Below, one piece after another: positions 27,575 to 37,362 of a stretch of 64,000 nucleotides of DNA (position 1 is the first letter of the stretch; every line of letters starts with the position of its first letter). Source of the DNA: Chitinophagaceae bacterium (GTDB taxonomy: Bacteria; Bacteroidota; Bacteroidia; Chitinophagales; Chitinophagaceae); assembly GCA_947454235.1 (NCBI GenBank), contig CANGIY010000004.1, forward strand, positions 124,001 through 188,000. The letters run 5' to 3'. The translations under genes and the position numbers were made by a program. The notes under the pieces are model-generated. The model searched no databases and was not told the DNA's origin. It saw only the letters and a list, made by a program, of their open reading frames with translations.

Positions 27575-28144
27575 CTAACCCAAAATAGATGAAATAAGAT
27601 CAGAATGCAGACTTACTTTCATGAAAGCTGCCAGACCAAGTATTATGCCAATGCTGCTTGCGCCAATTGAAAAGTAGTAGAGCCATTTTTTGCGTGTAAG
27701 CGACGTAATGCCAAACAAAGCGATAGAAATTGATAAAAGTGCATCAGTCATATCAAACTGATCGTCAAAAACATTGATAGCGTCGTAGTCTTTTTGGTAT
27801 CCTTCTGCTTGTTTTTTGATATCTGCTTTTTCTTTTTCGTAACGTTCAACCTGTTCTTCCTGCTTTGCAACCAAAGCTTCGTAGCCTGCAGGTTTCATTA
27901 CCTTAAGCATTTCAATATTGTTTTGTACAATTGATTCTTTGGTGCTTTTTGCCTGATAGAACGACCATGCGTCAATGCCTTTCGCCTGCGATTGTTGCAT
28001 AGCTTGCACTATGTTGCCGTCTTTTACATTACACAACGCCATGAAGGTTGCAGTAATTGCTACCCAAATAGCTATCCATGCATTGAGTTTGGTTTCATGG
28101 CTGTGGCTTGCCGATTCTTGTATTGTATCAGCTAAATCGCTCAT
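27575..28144 (-). CDS. DUF4337 family membrane protein
   Basis: The protein begins with a short polar N-terminus, then a transmembrane helix at about 23-40 (LNAWIAIWVAITATFMALCN). A coiled-coil region follows at about 85-125 (EEQVERYEKEKADIKKQAEG), and two C-terminal helices lie at about 132-180. This pattern and sequence match DUF4337, a family without assigned function. It is monocistronic, with an ATG at 28144, between the glycosyltransferase and the Ig-repeat protein. Confidence 0.82.
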   Translation of the reverse strand: MSDLADTIQESASHSHETKLNAWIAIWVAITATFMALCNVKDGNIVQAMQQSQAKGIDAWSFYQAKSTKESIVQNNIEMLKVMKPAGYEALVAKQEEQVERYEKEKADIKKQAEGYQKDYDAINVFDDQFDMTDALLSISIALFGITSLTRKKWLYYFSIGASSIGIILGLAAFMKVSLHSDLISSILG

Positions 28145-28220
28145 AGAATTTATGTTTTCATAAAAATAAAATTGTTACTCAAAGCCGGATATTTTAAATA
28201 GCGTGCTGTACTAATTTTTT

Positions 28221-28262
28221 AAAAAAAATAACAAACCCCGAACGTTTTATGCCCGGGGTTTG
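28221..28262 (-). terminator. Intrinsic terminator of the Ig-repeat surface protein gene
   Basis: On the minus strand a 9-10-bp stem (CAAACCCCG/CGGGGTTTG, 28254-28262 with 28232-28240) and a 13-nt loop are followed by a T-rich tract. It lies about 25 nt after the stop codon at 28287. Confidence 0.85.
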
Positions 28263-28286
28263 GTCAGTTATATTTTGAGTGAAATG

Positions 28287-31200
28287 TTATTGCTTCACCA
28301 CTTTTTCTGTTTTAACAAGTACCCCGGTTTCGCTGTATATTCTGAACAAATAAATGCCGGAAGCGTAATTGCTTAAATCAACTTCAGAAACGTTGTTTTC
28401 TGTTTTAATGATACGACCGTCAGCGCTCGCAATTTCAACTCGAACAGGTTCGTCACTTACAATATGAATGACATCATTTGTTGGGTTAGGGTACAATGTT
28501 ACTATCGATGTTTCTAGATTGCTTGTACCCAAAACAGAACCATTATGTTCCAACGCCCTCAATGTGAAAATTGGAGAAATTGTCTGACATCCGTTAGAGT
28601 CTACTACACGAACAGTATAGTCACCTGTGGTTGTTGGAATATATCTTGGCGTTGTAGCTACCGGTATCATATTCCTGAACCACTGGTAAGAGGTAAAACG
28701 TGTTGTAGTAGAAAGGTACCTGCCGTCATACACAACTATCGGATTAGGAACAGGGTACACAATAATAGTTACAGGTAGTGTTGTTATGGTGCAACCTCCA
28801 CCAACTGATATTACGCATGAGTAAGAACCACCGATGTATGTAACATAAGTACTACTTGTTGCTCCCGGAATATTTACACCTGCTGATTGCCATTGGTAGC
28901 TTACGCTTGAAGAAGTGGTAATATTCACACCTAATGAAGCTCTACCGCCCCAGCAAATCGAAGTTCCTGTAAAGGTTGTTATGTAAGGTCTGTCAACTAC
29001 TTCTATATAAAGTGCAGGAGTTGTAACTGCCGAGCATCCTGAAACGTTTGTTACTTTAACTGTGTAATATCCTGTTGAGCCCGCTGCATATATGTCGTTG
29101 GTTGCCCCAGCAATAGCTATGCCATTTTTATACCATTGGTAGTGCGAAGTTGCTACCCTTACTGCCTGTAGTAAAACAGTGCTGCCTGCGCATATAGTCG
29201 TAGCACCCACAGATGTTATGGTTGCATTCGGCAAAGCAATCGTTGATACTGTAAGCGTTGTAGATGTTGATGTGCAACCATAACTGTTTGTAGCAGTGTA
29301 TTGGTAAGTGCCAGCCGCTCCTACGCGAAGATTCATGGCTATTGCACCCGAAATTGGCGAGCCGCCAACCATCCATGTAAAACTTGTAATTGTACTTGAA
29401 GTGTCGCCCATGAGTGTAACACTATCGCCCAAGCAGAATGAGAGTGCACCGCTTGCAGCAATTGAAGCAGGTGGTGCAGGCATTGCAGTTAGCGTAATTG
29501 CAGTTGATGTCATGTAACATCCTGCGGTATTTCCTACAAGCACCTGATAGTCGCCTGAACGGGTAGCATTAAAAGTAGCATTTGTTGCGCCTGGTATCCC
29601 TACACCTGAATTAGTCCATTGGTAAGAATATCCCGCACCAGTAGTGCCACATGTTAGAGCGGTGCTAGCACCCGTGCAGAATGATGTTGAGCTGGCTGAA
29701 ATACTAGCAGATCCTGTAAAATAAGTTGCTGACATTGCCGGCGAAGTGGAAACGCAGTTATAAGAGTTAGTTACTACAACTCTGTAAGAACCATCCGTTG
29801 AAACTACATAATAGTCATCGGTTTCGCCTGAGATAACTGACGCGCCACTGTACCATTGGTATGTATACCCGGTGCCTGTATTAGCAGTGAAGGTTACATA
29901 GTCGCCGGGACACAAACTTGTATCACCTAGTGGGGTGATGATAGCTCCCGGTAACGGGTTGATAGTTACTGTCGCAGTTCTGAAACAGCTACCAATGGTG
30001 TATGAAATAACCACTGAGCCTGCCGAAGTTGTAACACTTGTTACAACACCACTCGTTGCATTTACAGTAGCAACTGAAGGTGATCCACTTGACCACACAC
30101 CACCACTTGTGCCGTCAGTTAATGCAGTCGAGCTGCCACCTGCACAAACATTCATTGTGCCTGTTATAGGTATTGGCCTTGGATTTACGGTTATAGAAGT
30201 TGTTGTAAAACATCCGGTTGACAATGTATATGTAATCGTGGTTGTTCCCGGAGCCATACCCGAAACGCTACCTGAACCAGAAATGCTGGCAATTGTAGTG
30301 TCAGCACTTGACCATGAGCCGCCGCTAGAAGCATCTGACAAATTTGTTGTTCCTGCATCGCATACTGTTGCACTTCCTGTTATTGCATTTGGTAACGGAT
30401 TTACAGTTACCGACCTTGTTGCAATACAGCCATTCGCATCAGTAAATGTGAGTGTTGCAGTACCTGAAGCTACGCCCGTGGCAGCACCAGTTGTAGAAAC
30501 AATAGTAGCAACGCCTGTGTTTGAACTAGCCCATGTACCACTGCCGTCGGTGTAAGTTGTTGTTGAAGCCACACAGAATGATGGCGGACCTACAATAGCA
30601 CCCGGTAATGCATTTACAGTAATTGAATGTGTGATTAAACAGCCTGTACCCGACAATGTGTAGGTAATTAAAGTACTACCCACAGAAGCACCTCCAATAC
30701 GACCTGTACCCGAAACTGTTGCTACTGTAATATCTCCACTGCTCCATGTGCCGCCTGCAGTAGTTTCTGAAAGGTTAGCCGTCGCACCAAGGCAAACATC
30801 AGTTGCTCCTGTAATTGCCGCAGGCAACGGGTTTACAGTAACGTTGGTTGTTTTCAAACAACCGGTAGTCAGTTGGTATGTAATTGTTGCAGTGCCAGCC
30901 GTAACGCCGGTTACGGTACCTGTTGAATTGATAGTAGCTGTAGTTGTGCTGCCGCTGCTCCATGTGCCACCAGTAGTAGTGTCAGAAAGAGTAGTTGTCA
31001 GACCCTCACAAACTGTAGTTGTACCTGTAATATTAGCCGGCAATGGATTAACCGTAATGTCACGAGTTATGTAGCAACTTGTAGGTAAAGTGTAAGTAAT
31101 TGTTGTTGTACCTGCACTTATGCCCGTTAAAGTGCCTGAAGAAGCGATGGTTGCAACACTTGTATTAGAGCTAGCCCAAGAGCCGCTGCCACCGTCAGTA

Positions 31201-33857
31201 AGCGTTATTGTCAAGCTTTCACATACAGCACCAGGGCCAGAAATGGCAGCAGGTAATGGATTTACCGTTACTGTTGCTCCTACGGCACAGCCTGTTGCAG
31301 TAAGTGTGTAAGAAATAGAGGTTGTGCCCGCCGCAACGCCACCTATAGTACCACTACTGCCATCAATAGTTGCTATTGAGGCATCTGCAGTGCTCCATAC
31401 GCCGCCCGATGTTGCGTCGCTGGCAGTTGTTGTTCCTTGCGTTTCACACACCGTCAATGTACCACTAATTGATGCTGGCAAAGGATTTACTGTGATTGAT
31501 TTCGTGATAGAACAGCCACTGCCCAGATTGTACGTGATTAATACAGTTCCTGCTGATACTCCGGTAACAACGCCACTTGTTGAAACAACTGTTGCAATAG
31601 ACGTATTGCCAGAAATCCAATTACCACCCGGTACCGAATCGGTAAGTGTTATTGTAGAGCCAACGCAAACTGCTGAAAGTCCGTTGATTACTTTAGGTAA
31701 TGGATTGACTGTTACAATTGCGGTGTCATAACAGCCTGTTGAAGAAAGCGTATAAGAAATCATCGTTGAACCGGCTACAATGCCGGTCACAACGCCACTA
31801 GTACTACCAACTGTTGCGACACTGGTTGTGCTGCTGCTCCATATGCCACCTGTTGTAGTTGAACTCAACGAAGTGGTTCCGCCAGAAGCGCATACAGCAA
31901 AAAAGCCTGTAATAGCCGACGGGAGTGGATTCACGGTTACACTGGCTGTTCTGTAGCAACCAGTACCTAAAGTATAAGAGATTGTTGGCGAACCTGCAGC
32001 AACGCCAGTCACAACGCCACCTGTTCCTGTAACAGTTGCCAATGTAGCCGAGCTGGAAGACCAAGTTCCACCCGTGGTTGTAGAAGAAAGAGTAATTGAA
32101 TAGCCCGCGCAAACAGCCGAAGGACCAGTAATTGCAGCTGGCAATGGATTAACTGTAACAGTGTCAGTAATACGGCATCCTGCTGCCGAAGTATACGTAA
32201 TAACAGCCCTACCGCTTGTAACACCTGTTACTACACCAGTCGAAGAGCCTACGGTTGCAATTGAAGTAGAGCCTGAACTCCATGTGCCTGTACCGGTATC
32301 AGACAGCGTAATTGTAGAACCAATGCAAACCGATGAAGGTCCGCTGATTGCAGTTGGGATAGGGTACACTGTGTAAGGTAATACAGTGTAACAACCTGTT
32401 GCCAATGAATAAGTAATTGTTGTTGAACCAACCGAAACGCCACCTACAGTTGCTGTAGACCCTGTACCCGAAATGGTTGCAATAGAAGAACTGGCAACAG
32501 TCCAAATGCCGCCAGATATTGAGTCGGAAAGGGAGGCTGTAGATCCTAGACATACACCTCTCGGACCCGTTATCACTGAAGGATTGGGGTCAACAGTAAT
32601 AACAGCAGAGTCAATTGCTATGCCGGTACAACCTCCGTTGGTTATTGAATCAAGTATGTAGCTTATATAACGTGATGTGCCGGAGGCAGTCAATACACCC
32701 GTACTCACAGTAAGGTTTCCCGAACCGTCAAGAGTTCCCGTTACTTCGCTACCGCCAGCCATGTGGTAGTGTACTGTTGCCCCCGCTGTGCCGTAAAACG
32801 AAATATTAGCGGAAGAACCACTACAAATGTTGGTTGAACCATAAATTGTTGAAGTGGGTGTACTGTCTACTGTTACATCGACTGTTGCCGAATCAGAACA
32901 ACCACCTGAAGTAGTAGCTGTAAATGTGTAAGTACCTGATGCACCAGTAGTTGCAGCAGTAATAGTGGGGCTCATGTCGGTTGAAGTGTAACCGCCCGGG
33001 CCAGACCAGTAATAAGTTGAAGCAGTGCCTGTTGTAACAGTGCCTGTGAAGCTCAAAGACGATCCACTACAAACAGGAGTTGTAGCTGTAGGTGCTAGAC
33101 CGAGGCAATTAGGCGACCATCGATATACCTGGTCTGATGCAGGTGCACCTGAAAGGCTTCTGTAAGACGTGGTCATGCTGGGTGTTGGAGAAGAACCGGT
33201 ATTGTTCACCATCCACGCGGGTTGAGTGCCTGATACAGCATAGCTACCATCGCCACCAGAAATGCCTATCGAACATAAGCCGAGTGAATAAGAACCTGAA
33301 GAAACGTGATTATAACAGAAATCAATGATGTTAGAAGTTTCGTACAATTTGATTTGTACACATTCTCTCGCTGTAGTGCTGGAATAAAATCCTACGTTAT
33401 TCCATTCAATTGTAAAAACCCTGTTTGGGGCAGAGCCCGATGTTTCATACCTCACACACCGTCCTGAAGTAATGATGTCTGTCCATAAAGCCGCCAATAT
33501 TGGTCGTGGCAGGTTAGCTGAAACTGCAGTGTTTTTTAAATCGGGGGTGTATGTGTTGAGCAAACCTGACCCAGTTGGGATATTGTGTCCAAGAACAATC
33601 CAACAGTTTTGAGAGGCAGCTAGCGAAGTGTAGGTTGTGCCACAATAAACAAAGTTGAATCCTATTGAAATGCTGTTATAAAATGGGTCATCAAATGACG
33701 TTGTTCCCCAGCTTGCACCACCTGAAGAGCTGATATAACTGGTAGTAAGAGCTGTATAAGAACTTGAGAAGGCACTGAAAGTATAATCGCTTAATGCCTG
33801 AGACCAACCGGAAACAGTACATAACAAAGTGATAACTATAGTATATAATTTCTTCAT
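28287..33857 (-). CDS. Large Ig-like repeat surface protein with T9SS sorting domain
   Basis: The ATG at 33857 begins a clear signal peptide (MKKLYTIVITLLCTVSGWSQ); a TTG two codons upstream is less likely. Residues about 20-250 form a beta-rich N-terminal domain (SIGFNFVYCGTTYTSLAAS, LAALWTDI). From about 420 to 1300 there are about twelve Big_2/Ig-like repeats of some 73 residues, each with NPLPxxITG, VCxG, GGTWSSG, GVVTGVxAG and ITYxLxTGC. From about 1305 to 1740 there are Ig-like modules with YQWYxxGxxI and TGSYxVxVTNxxGC. The last ~75 residues (TLYPNPTNDVIHI ... GIYLFRIYSETGVLVKTEKV) are a type A T9SS sorting domain, so the protein is exported and anchored or released by type IX secretion. 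It is probably an adhesin or structural surface protein. Confidence 0.9.
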   Translation of the reverse strand: MKKLYTIVITLLCTVSGWSQALSDYTFSAFSSSYTALTTSYISSSGGASWGTTSFDDPFYNSISIGFNFVYCGTTYTSLAASQNCWIVLGHNIPTGSGLLNTYTPDLKNTAVSANLPRPILAALWTDIITSGRCVRYETSGSAPNRVFTIEWNNVGFYSSTTARECVQIKLYETSNIIDFCYNHVSSGSYSLGLCSIGISGGDGSYAVSGTQPAWMVNNTGSSPTPSMTTSYRSLSGAPASDQVYRWSPNCLGLAPTATTPVCSGSSLSFTGTVTTGTASTYYWSGPGGYTSTDMSPTITAATTGASGTYTFTATTSGGCSDSATVDVTVDSTPTSTIYGSTNICSGSSANISFYGTAGATVHYHMAGGSEVTGTLDGSGNLTVSTGVLTASGTSRYISYILDSITNGGCTGIAIDSAVITVDPNPSVITGPRGVCLGSTASLSDSISGGIWTVASSSIATISGTGSTATVGGVSVGSTTITYSLATGCYTVLPYTVYPIPTAISGPSSVCIGSTITLSDTGTGTWSSGSTSIATVGSSTGVVTGVTSGRAVITYTSAAGCRITDTVTVNPLPAAITGPSAVCAGYSITLSSTTTGGTWSSSSATLATVTGTGGVVTGVAAGSPTISYTLGTGCYRTASVTVNPLPSAITGFFAVCASGGTTSLSSTTTGGIWSSSTTSVATVGSTSGVVTGIVAGSTMISYTLSSTGCYDTAIVTVNPLPKVINGLSAVCVGSTITLTDSVPGGNWISGNTSIATVVSTSGVVTGVSAGTVLITYNLGSGCSITKSITVNPLPASISGTLTVCETQGTTTASDATSGGVWSTADASIATIDGSSGTIGGVAAGTTSISYTLTATGCAVGATVTVNPLPAAISGPGAVCESLTITLTDGGSGSWASSNTSVATIASSGTLTGISAGTTTITYTLPTSCYITRDITVNPLPANITGTTTVCEGLTTTLSDTTTGGTWSSGSTTTATINSTGTVTGVTAGTATITYQLTTGCLKTTNVTVNPLPAAITGATDVCLGATANLSETTAGGTWSSGDITVATVSGTGRIGGASVGSTLITYTLSGTGCLITHSITVNALPGAIVGPPSFCVASTTTYTDGSGTWASSNTGVATIVSTTGAATGVASGTATLTFTDANGCIATRSVTVNPLPNAITGSATVCDAGTTNLSDASSGGSWSSADTTIASISGSGSVSGMAPGTTTITYTLSTGCFTTTSITVNPRPIPITGTMNVCAGGSSTALTDGTSGGVWSSGSPSVATVNATSGVVTSVTTSAGSVVISYTIGSCFRTATVTINPLPGAIITPLGDTSLCPGDYVTFTANTGTGYTYQWYSGASVISGETDDYYVVSTDGSYRVVVTNSYNCVSTSPAMSATYFTGSASISASSTSFCTGASTALTCGTTGAGYSYQWTNSGVGIPGATNATFNATRSGDYQVLVGNTAGCYMTSTAITLTAMPAPPASIAASGALSFCLGDSVTLMGDTSSTITSFTWMVGGSPISGAIAMNLRVGAAGTYQYTATNSYGCTSTSTTLTVSTIALPNATITSVGATTICAGSTVLLQAVRVATSHYQWYKNGIAIAGATNDIYAAGSTGYYTVKVTNVSGCSAVTTPALYIEVVDRPYITTFTGTSICWGGRASLGVNITTSSSVSYQWQSAGVNIPGATSSTYVTYIGGSYSCVISVGGGCTITTLPVTIIVYPVPNPIVVYDGRYLSTTTRFTSYQWFRNMIPVATTPRYIPTTTGDYTVRVVDSNGCQTISPIFTLRALEHNGSVLGTSNLETSIVTLYPNPTNDVIHIVSDEPVRVEIASADGRIIKTENNVSEVDLSNYASGIYLFRIYSETGVLVKTEKVVKQ
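29940..32600 (-). repeat. Tandem ~220-bp coding repeats of the Ig-like array
   Basis: About twelve imperfect direct repeats encode successive Big_2-like modules. The linker coding for VNPLP recurs at each boundary. Copies differ mainly at third positions and in the loop after VCxG, so the array is old rather than freshly duplicated. Confidence 0.85.
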
Positions 33858-33948
33858 AATCAATAGTATTATGGTAAATGGAGGTACTAACTTGTAAATA
33901 TATTGTTTTTTTAGCAGCCAGCCAATTATTTTGGCTCAATATGTGCAT

Positions 33949-33982
33949 AAAAAAACCACCGGAAGCAAGTGCAGCCGGTGGT
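33949..33982 (-). terminator. Intrinsic terminator of the AsmA-like gene
   Basis: On the minus strand ACCACCGG (33975-33982) pairs with CCGGTGGT (33955-33962) over 8 bp, with a 12-nt loop followed by seven T. It lies about 20 nt after the stop codon at 34001. Confidence 0.87.
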
Positions 33983-34000
33983 CGAGTATTTTGGTTCAAA

Positions 34001-36661
34001 TTACTTACCGAATAAGCCTTTCAGCCCCTTCTTGGCTTTTTCGGCAGCGTCGTCGATAGCCTTTTTAGCCCCATTATTGTTGCCTTTTGAAGTGTCACCG
34101 AAAATTTGCTTTTTAATTTCATCTTTGGCAGCATTCACCGCCTGATTTTTTATGGCTTTGACAGTGTCTTTGACAACATTTTTCACGCTGTCAACCTTTT
34201 TCTGAACTTCAGCCTTAATTTCATTTTTGATGTTATCAACGGCATTGCCTGCAATGTTTTTCAGGTTTGTCTCAATTTTTGGAGCAGTTACAGTTCCACC
34301 AACATTGATCGCGAGATTCACTTTATCACCCATTTTTAAATTGAGTCCTTTAGCATTCGCCTGATTCAATAAATTGTTCACCATCGCAGTTCCCTGGCTG
34401 CCCATGAGCGATGTTGGAATGGCAGTATTTATGCCATATTTGATGGTTTGGTCAAATCCAGTACTGCCGGCAATTTCAGCTTCAATCTGGTCTATTTTCA
34501 ACTTGTAAGGTTCAACAACTATTCGCCCGTTGGCAATTGTATAGAATAGTTTTAAGTCTTTGATTGGTAAAGATTTATATTGGTTCAAGTTGAGTTTTGA
34601 CGTAATTTGCTCAACCATTGGAAAACCTGATAAAAGCCCACTCAACATTTGAAGGTCGCCCTTACCTGAAATAGAATTCATAATTGGTTTCATGTCTCCG
34701 CCTAACTTGGCCGACATATTGAGGTGTGAACTGATTTTTCCGGTGAGGTACTTAGCCGATGGCATCATTTTCTGCACCATCTCCACCGATTCGTAGGTTT
34801 TCTTCACATCAACGCCTTCAACTGAATAATTGAAATCAATGTCAGGGTTCTTTTTGTCGGTTTTGGTGCCATAGAACCCGGTCATTTTAATAGTTCCGTC
34901 TAAACCATGGCAGAAGACATCTTGCAATGCTACTACCTGATTGCGGATCGCTAAGCCTCCGCGTAAGTCCGTCAAATTGAGTTTGTCGTATTTAAGTTTA
35001 CCTACTTCAACCTTCATGCCCAAATCAAGATTATCAGGCACTAAGAATACCGACACGTGAGTTGTATCAGGATTTGCTGTAGTGGTGCTGGTACCCATGA
35101 ATTTGTTCAAGTCAACCTGGTCAGCAGTAAAATGCATTGTGCCTTTCAGCGCCTCGTTGTGGAAGTAATACCCCAAAATGTTATCAACCGAACCATCTCC
35201 TGAATAGTTGGTTCCCAAGTAATTACCTTTAAAGTTGGCAACACTTACGTTTTTAGGATTGAATGTTAGCAACAGACTAGCTACAGAAACACCATCAGGG
35301 TAGTCTTTAGCTACATAATTCATGTAATTTACATTGATAGTACCCGAAGCGTTCAAGTCGTCATACTTTTGTTTTTGCGCTGCGGCAACAGACCCTTTGA
35401 AAGAAACATCGGCAGTTACAATACCACTCATTTTCGTGCCGTCTTCAAGTTTTACAAAATTCTTGATGTTATTCAAGTCAACTTTTCCCTTCAAAGATGC
35501 GTCGATCCACTGGTTGCTGATTGGTGTTTTTAGCAACAATCTAAAGTCAAATGGTTCTGCACCCAGCTCAATGTGACCTTTTTCTAAGTTAATGAGCGTG
35601 TGGTCAGGTACTCCATCGGGGTTATTTACAGCCAGTTTTACCTGAATGTTATTTACTTTTTGAGGGAGGGCAGGGTATTGGAATGAACCGTCTTTAATTT
35701 CAAGATTTACATTGAACGCAGGCATTTCTGTTTTTGTCATTTTACCCTTAACAGCACCATTTAGTGCCAATGACCCAGTGGTTTTTACGTCCTTAAAATT
35801 TGCTGTGTAAATGCCCGGAACTAAAGAAAGAATGTCTTTGAAATCGTTAGATGGCGTTTTGAAATTAATGTCCATCACCATAGTTGTGGTATCAGGCATT
35901 TGAACAAAACCATTCGTTGAAAGTTTCAAACCATTCAATTGAATTTTGTCGGTATTGAAGCTGTACTTGCTGTTTTTAGAATCAACCTGCAAATCGAGGT
36001 CAACAGTTGTTTTTACTTTATTGAGGTATGGTATATTACCCATGATGTAGGTGAATGCCTCAATTTTAGTTTTCGTTTCCAGTGTAAATGCGTCGCTGCC
36101 AAAGTCGCCGCCACCTGTATGGTCTATGCGGTCGATGATAGCGTGCATTTTTCCCAGCATGTCGTTGTACTCAATAAAGCCGTTCCTGACTTCATATTTG
36201 CGCAATTTCATCGCAAACGGTTTTGATGCCTCCTCTGTTTTTTTAGCTGCAGTATCGGGTTTTGTGATATTCCAGTTTGCCGCACCATTTTCGTGAACGA
36301 TTGCATGTATGCGCGGGTCTATCAAACCTATATACAAAATGTCGTAAGAGCCGCCAATTGCTTTCATAAGGTCTAGAGCCACATCAATGCTTTTTGCTGC
36401 AATTAAAGTGTCGCCTTTGAAATCATCTTTACCAACAATTTTTAATTCGTTGATACCAACGCTCAGGCGAGGGAAGTTCCTGAACAACGAAATGTCAACA
36501 TCTTTAAAGTCGGTTGTTGCGTTTAAGTTGTCGTTCATTTCTTTTTTGACAATCGCTAAAATTTTGTCTTTGAACAAAACGGGAATCAGGACTGCCGCCA
36601 GTAAAAACAAGCCTATTACAACCCCAAGGGTAATGAATATTCTTTTAACTGCCTTTTTCAT
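34001..36661 (-). CDS. AsmA-like family protein
   Basis: An N-terminal transmembrane anchor (about residues 8-30, IFITLGVVIGLFLLAAVLIP) is followed by an AsmA-type start (MNDNLNATTDFKDVDISLFRNFP). A long beta-strand repeat body follows, as in AsmA/TamB-like bridge proteins, which are thought to carry lipids between membranes. The C-terminal part has the AsmA_2-like SGKGDLQMLSGLLSGFPMVE near 670, then a Lys/Ala-rich helical tail (about 790-886, VDSVKNVVKDTVKAIKN) with low complexity. At 886 residues the length is usual for Bacteroidota AsmA proteins. It lies 28 nt after engB on the same strand. Confidence 0.87.
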   Translation of the reverse strand: MKKAVKRIFITLGVVIGLFLLAAVLIPVLFKDKILAIVKKEMNDNLNATTDFKDVDISLFRNFPRLSVGINELKIVGKDDFKGDTLIAAKSIDVALDLMKAIGGSYDILYIGLIDPRIHAIVHENGAANWNITKPDTAAKKTEEASKPFAMKLRKYEVRNGFIEYNDMLGKMHAIIDRIDHTGGGDFGSDAFTLETKTKIEAFTYIMGNIPYLNKVKTTVDLDLQVDSKNSKYSFNTDKIQLNGLKLSTNGFVQMPDTTTMVMDINFKTPSNDFKDILSLVPGIYTANFKDVKTTGSLALNGAVKGKMTKTEMPAFNVNLEIKDGSFQYPALPQKVNNIQVKLAVNNPDGVPDHTLINLEKGHIELGAEPFDFRLLLKTPISNQWIDASLKGKVDLNNIKNFVKLEDGTKMSGIVTADVSFKGSVAAAQKQKYDDLNASGTINVNYMNYVAKDYPDGVSVASLLLTFNPKNVSVANFKGNYLGTNYSGDGSVDNILGYYFHNEALKGTMHFTADQVDLNKFMGTSTTTANPDTTHVSVFLVPDNLDLGMKVEVGKLKYDKLNLTDLRGGLAIRNQVVALQDVFCHGLDGTIKMTGFYGTKTDKKNPDIDFNYSVEGVDVKKTYESVEMVQKMMPSAKYLTGKISSHLNMSAKLGGDMKPIMNSISGKGDLQMLSGLLSGFPMVEQITSKLNLNQYKSLPIKDLKLFYTIANGRIVVEPYKLKIDQIEAEIAGSTGFDQTIKYGINTAIPTSLMGSQGTAMVNNLLNQANAKGLNLKMGDKVNLAINVGGTVTAPKIETNLKNIAGNAVDNIKNEIKAEVQKKVDSVKNVVKDTVKAIKNQAVNAAKDEIKKQIFGDTSKGNNNGAKKAIDDAAEKAKKGLKGLFGK

Positions 36662-36689
36662 TGCTAGTTGGTATGTTGTTGATAATGAA

Positions 36690-37337
36690 TTATTTATTTT
36701 CTTTTTCTTCTGTTTTTTCGAGCATAGCCGGTGCTTCTTTCACCCACTCGCCATTCAGTTCGTTGATGTAGCCCAATATTTCTTTTTTGCCAAGATACTT
36801 TACTGCACTGGTCATGAATGAACGCGGAATAAACTCCCATTCTTGTTTCATTGCTTCAATAAAGCTTTTGGCATTTTTATGGGCTTCGCGCTGGGTGCTT
36901 TTATCGGCTTTTGTAAATACTACATTGAAAGGCACTCCCCAGTCGCCCAGCTTCCTGAGAAATGCGAGGTCAATTTTTTGAGGCTCCAGACGGCTGTCTA
37001 TTAACACGAATACTGTAACAAGATTCACACGCTCTTTGAGGTATGCGGCAATCATCTTTTCCCACTTTTCGCGTTGTGTCTGGCTGATTTTTGCATACCC
37101 ATAGCCTGGCAAATCGACGATGTAGAAATTGTTATTAACTATAAAGTGATTGATTAATTGTGTTTTGCCGGGTGTTCCCGATGTCTTAGCTAACTTGGAA
37201 TTTCCAGTCAGCATATTGATCAAAGACGACTTTCCAACGTTAGAACGCCCGATGAATGCATATTCGGGCTTGTCGCCCGGAGGGCATACTTTAACATCGG
37301 TATTACTAACAAGGTACTTGGCTGACGTGATTTCCAT
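36690..37337 (-). CDS. engB: Ribosome biogenesis GTP-binding protein EngB/YsxC
   Basis: This Era/Obg-like GTPase is needed for 50S assembly. G1 is GRSNVGKSS (residues 30-38), the G2 region is KTSGTPGKTQ, G3 is DLPGYGYAK (about 75-83) and G4 is TKAD (about 142-145). The length of 215 residues is normal, with a short Glu/Lys-rich tail. The gene is divergent from ubiE; the two start codons are 25 nt apart and must share a compact promoter region. Confidence 0.95.
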   Translation of the reverse strand: MEITSAKYLVSNTDVKVCPPGDKPEYAFIGRSNVGKSSLINMLTGNSKLAKTSGTPGKTQLINHFIVNNNFYIVDLPGYGYAKISQTQREKWEKMIAAYLKERVNLVTVFVLIDSRLEPQKIDLAFLRKLGDWGVPFNVVFTKADKSTQREAHKNAKSFIEAMKQEWEFIPRSFMTSAVKYLGKKEILGYINELNGEWVKEAPAMLEKTEEKENK

Positions 37338-37349
37338 TTATTTTGGTTG

Positions 37350-37357
37350 TACTTTTG
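37350..37357 (+). promoter_or_regulatory. putative -7 promoter element for ubiE/menG
   Basis: TACTTTTG fits TAnnTTTG and ends only 5 nt before the ATG at 37363, so the transcript would be leaderless or nearly so. No clear -33 TTTG is seen at the expected distance. Confidence 0.45.
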
Positions 37358-37362
37358 CAGAA

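Noticed and set aside
29935-30555. Long plus-strand open frame opposite the Ig-like array (and similar ones at 30748-32376)
   Set aside because: These mirror the repetitive, Val/Thr/Pro-biased antisense of the real surface protein. The minus-strand frame has a signal peptide, repeats and sorting domain.
29940-32600. CRISPR-like or minisatellite array
   Set aside because: The ~220-bp period, imperfect copies and an uninterrupted reading frame show coding Ig-like repeats, not spacers.
37150-37362. N-terminal extension of UbiE across the engB start
   Set aside because: This part is antisense to the conserved EngB G1 region, and UbiE-like sequence begins only after the ATG at 37363.
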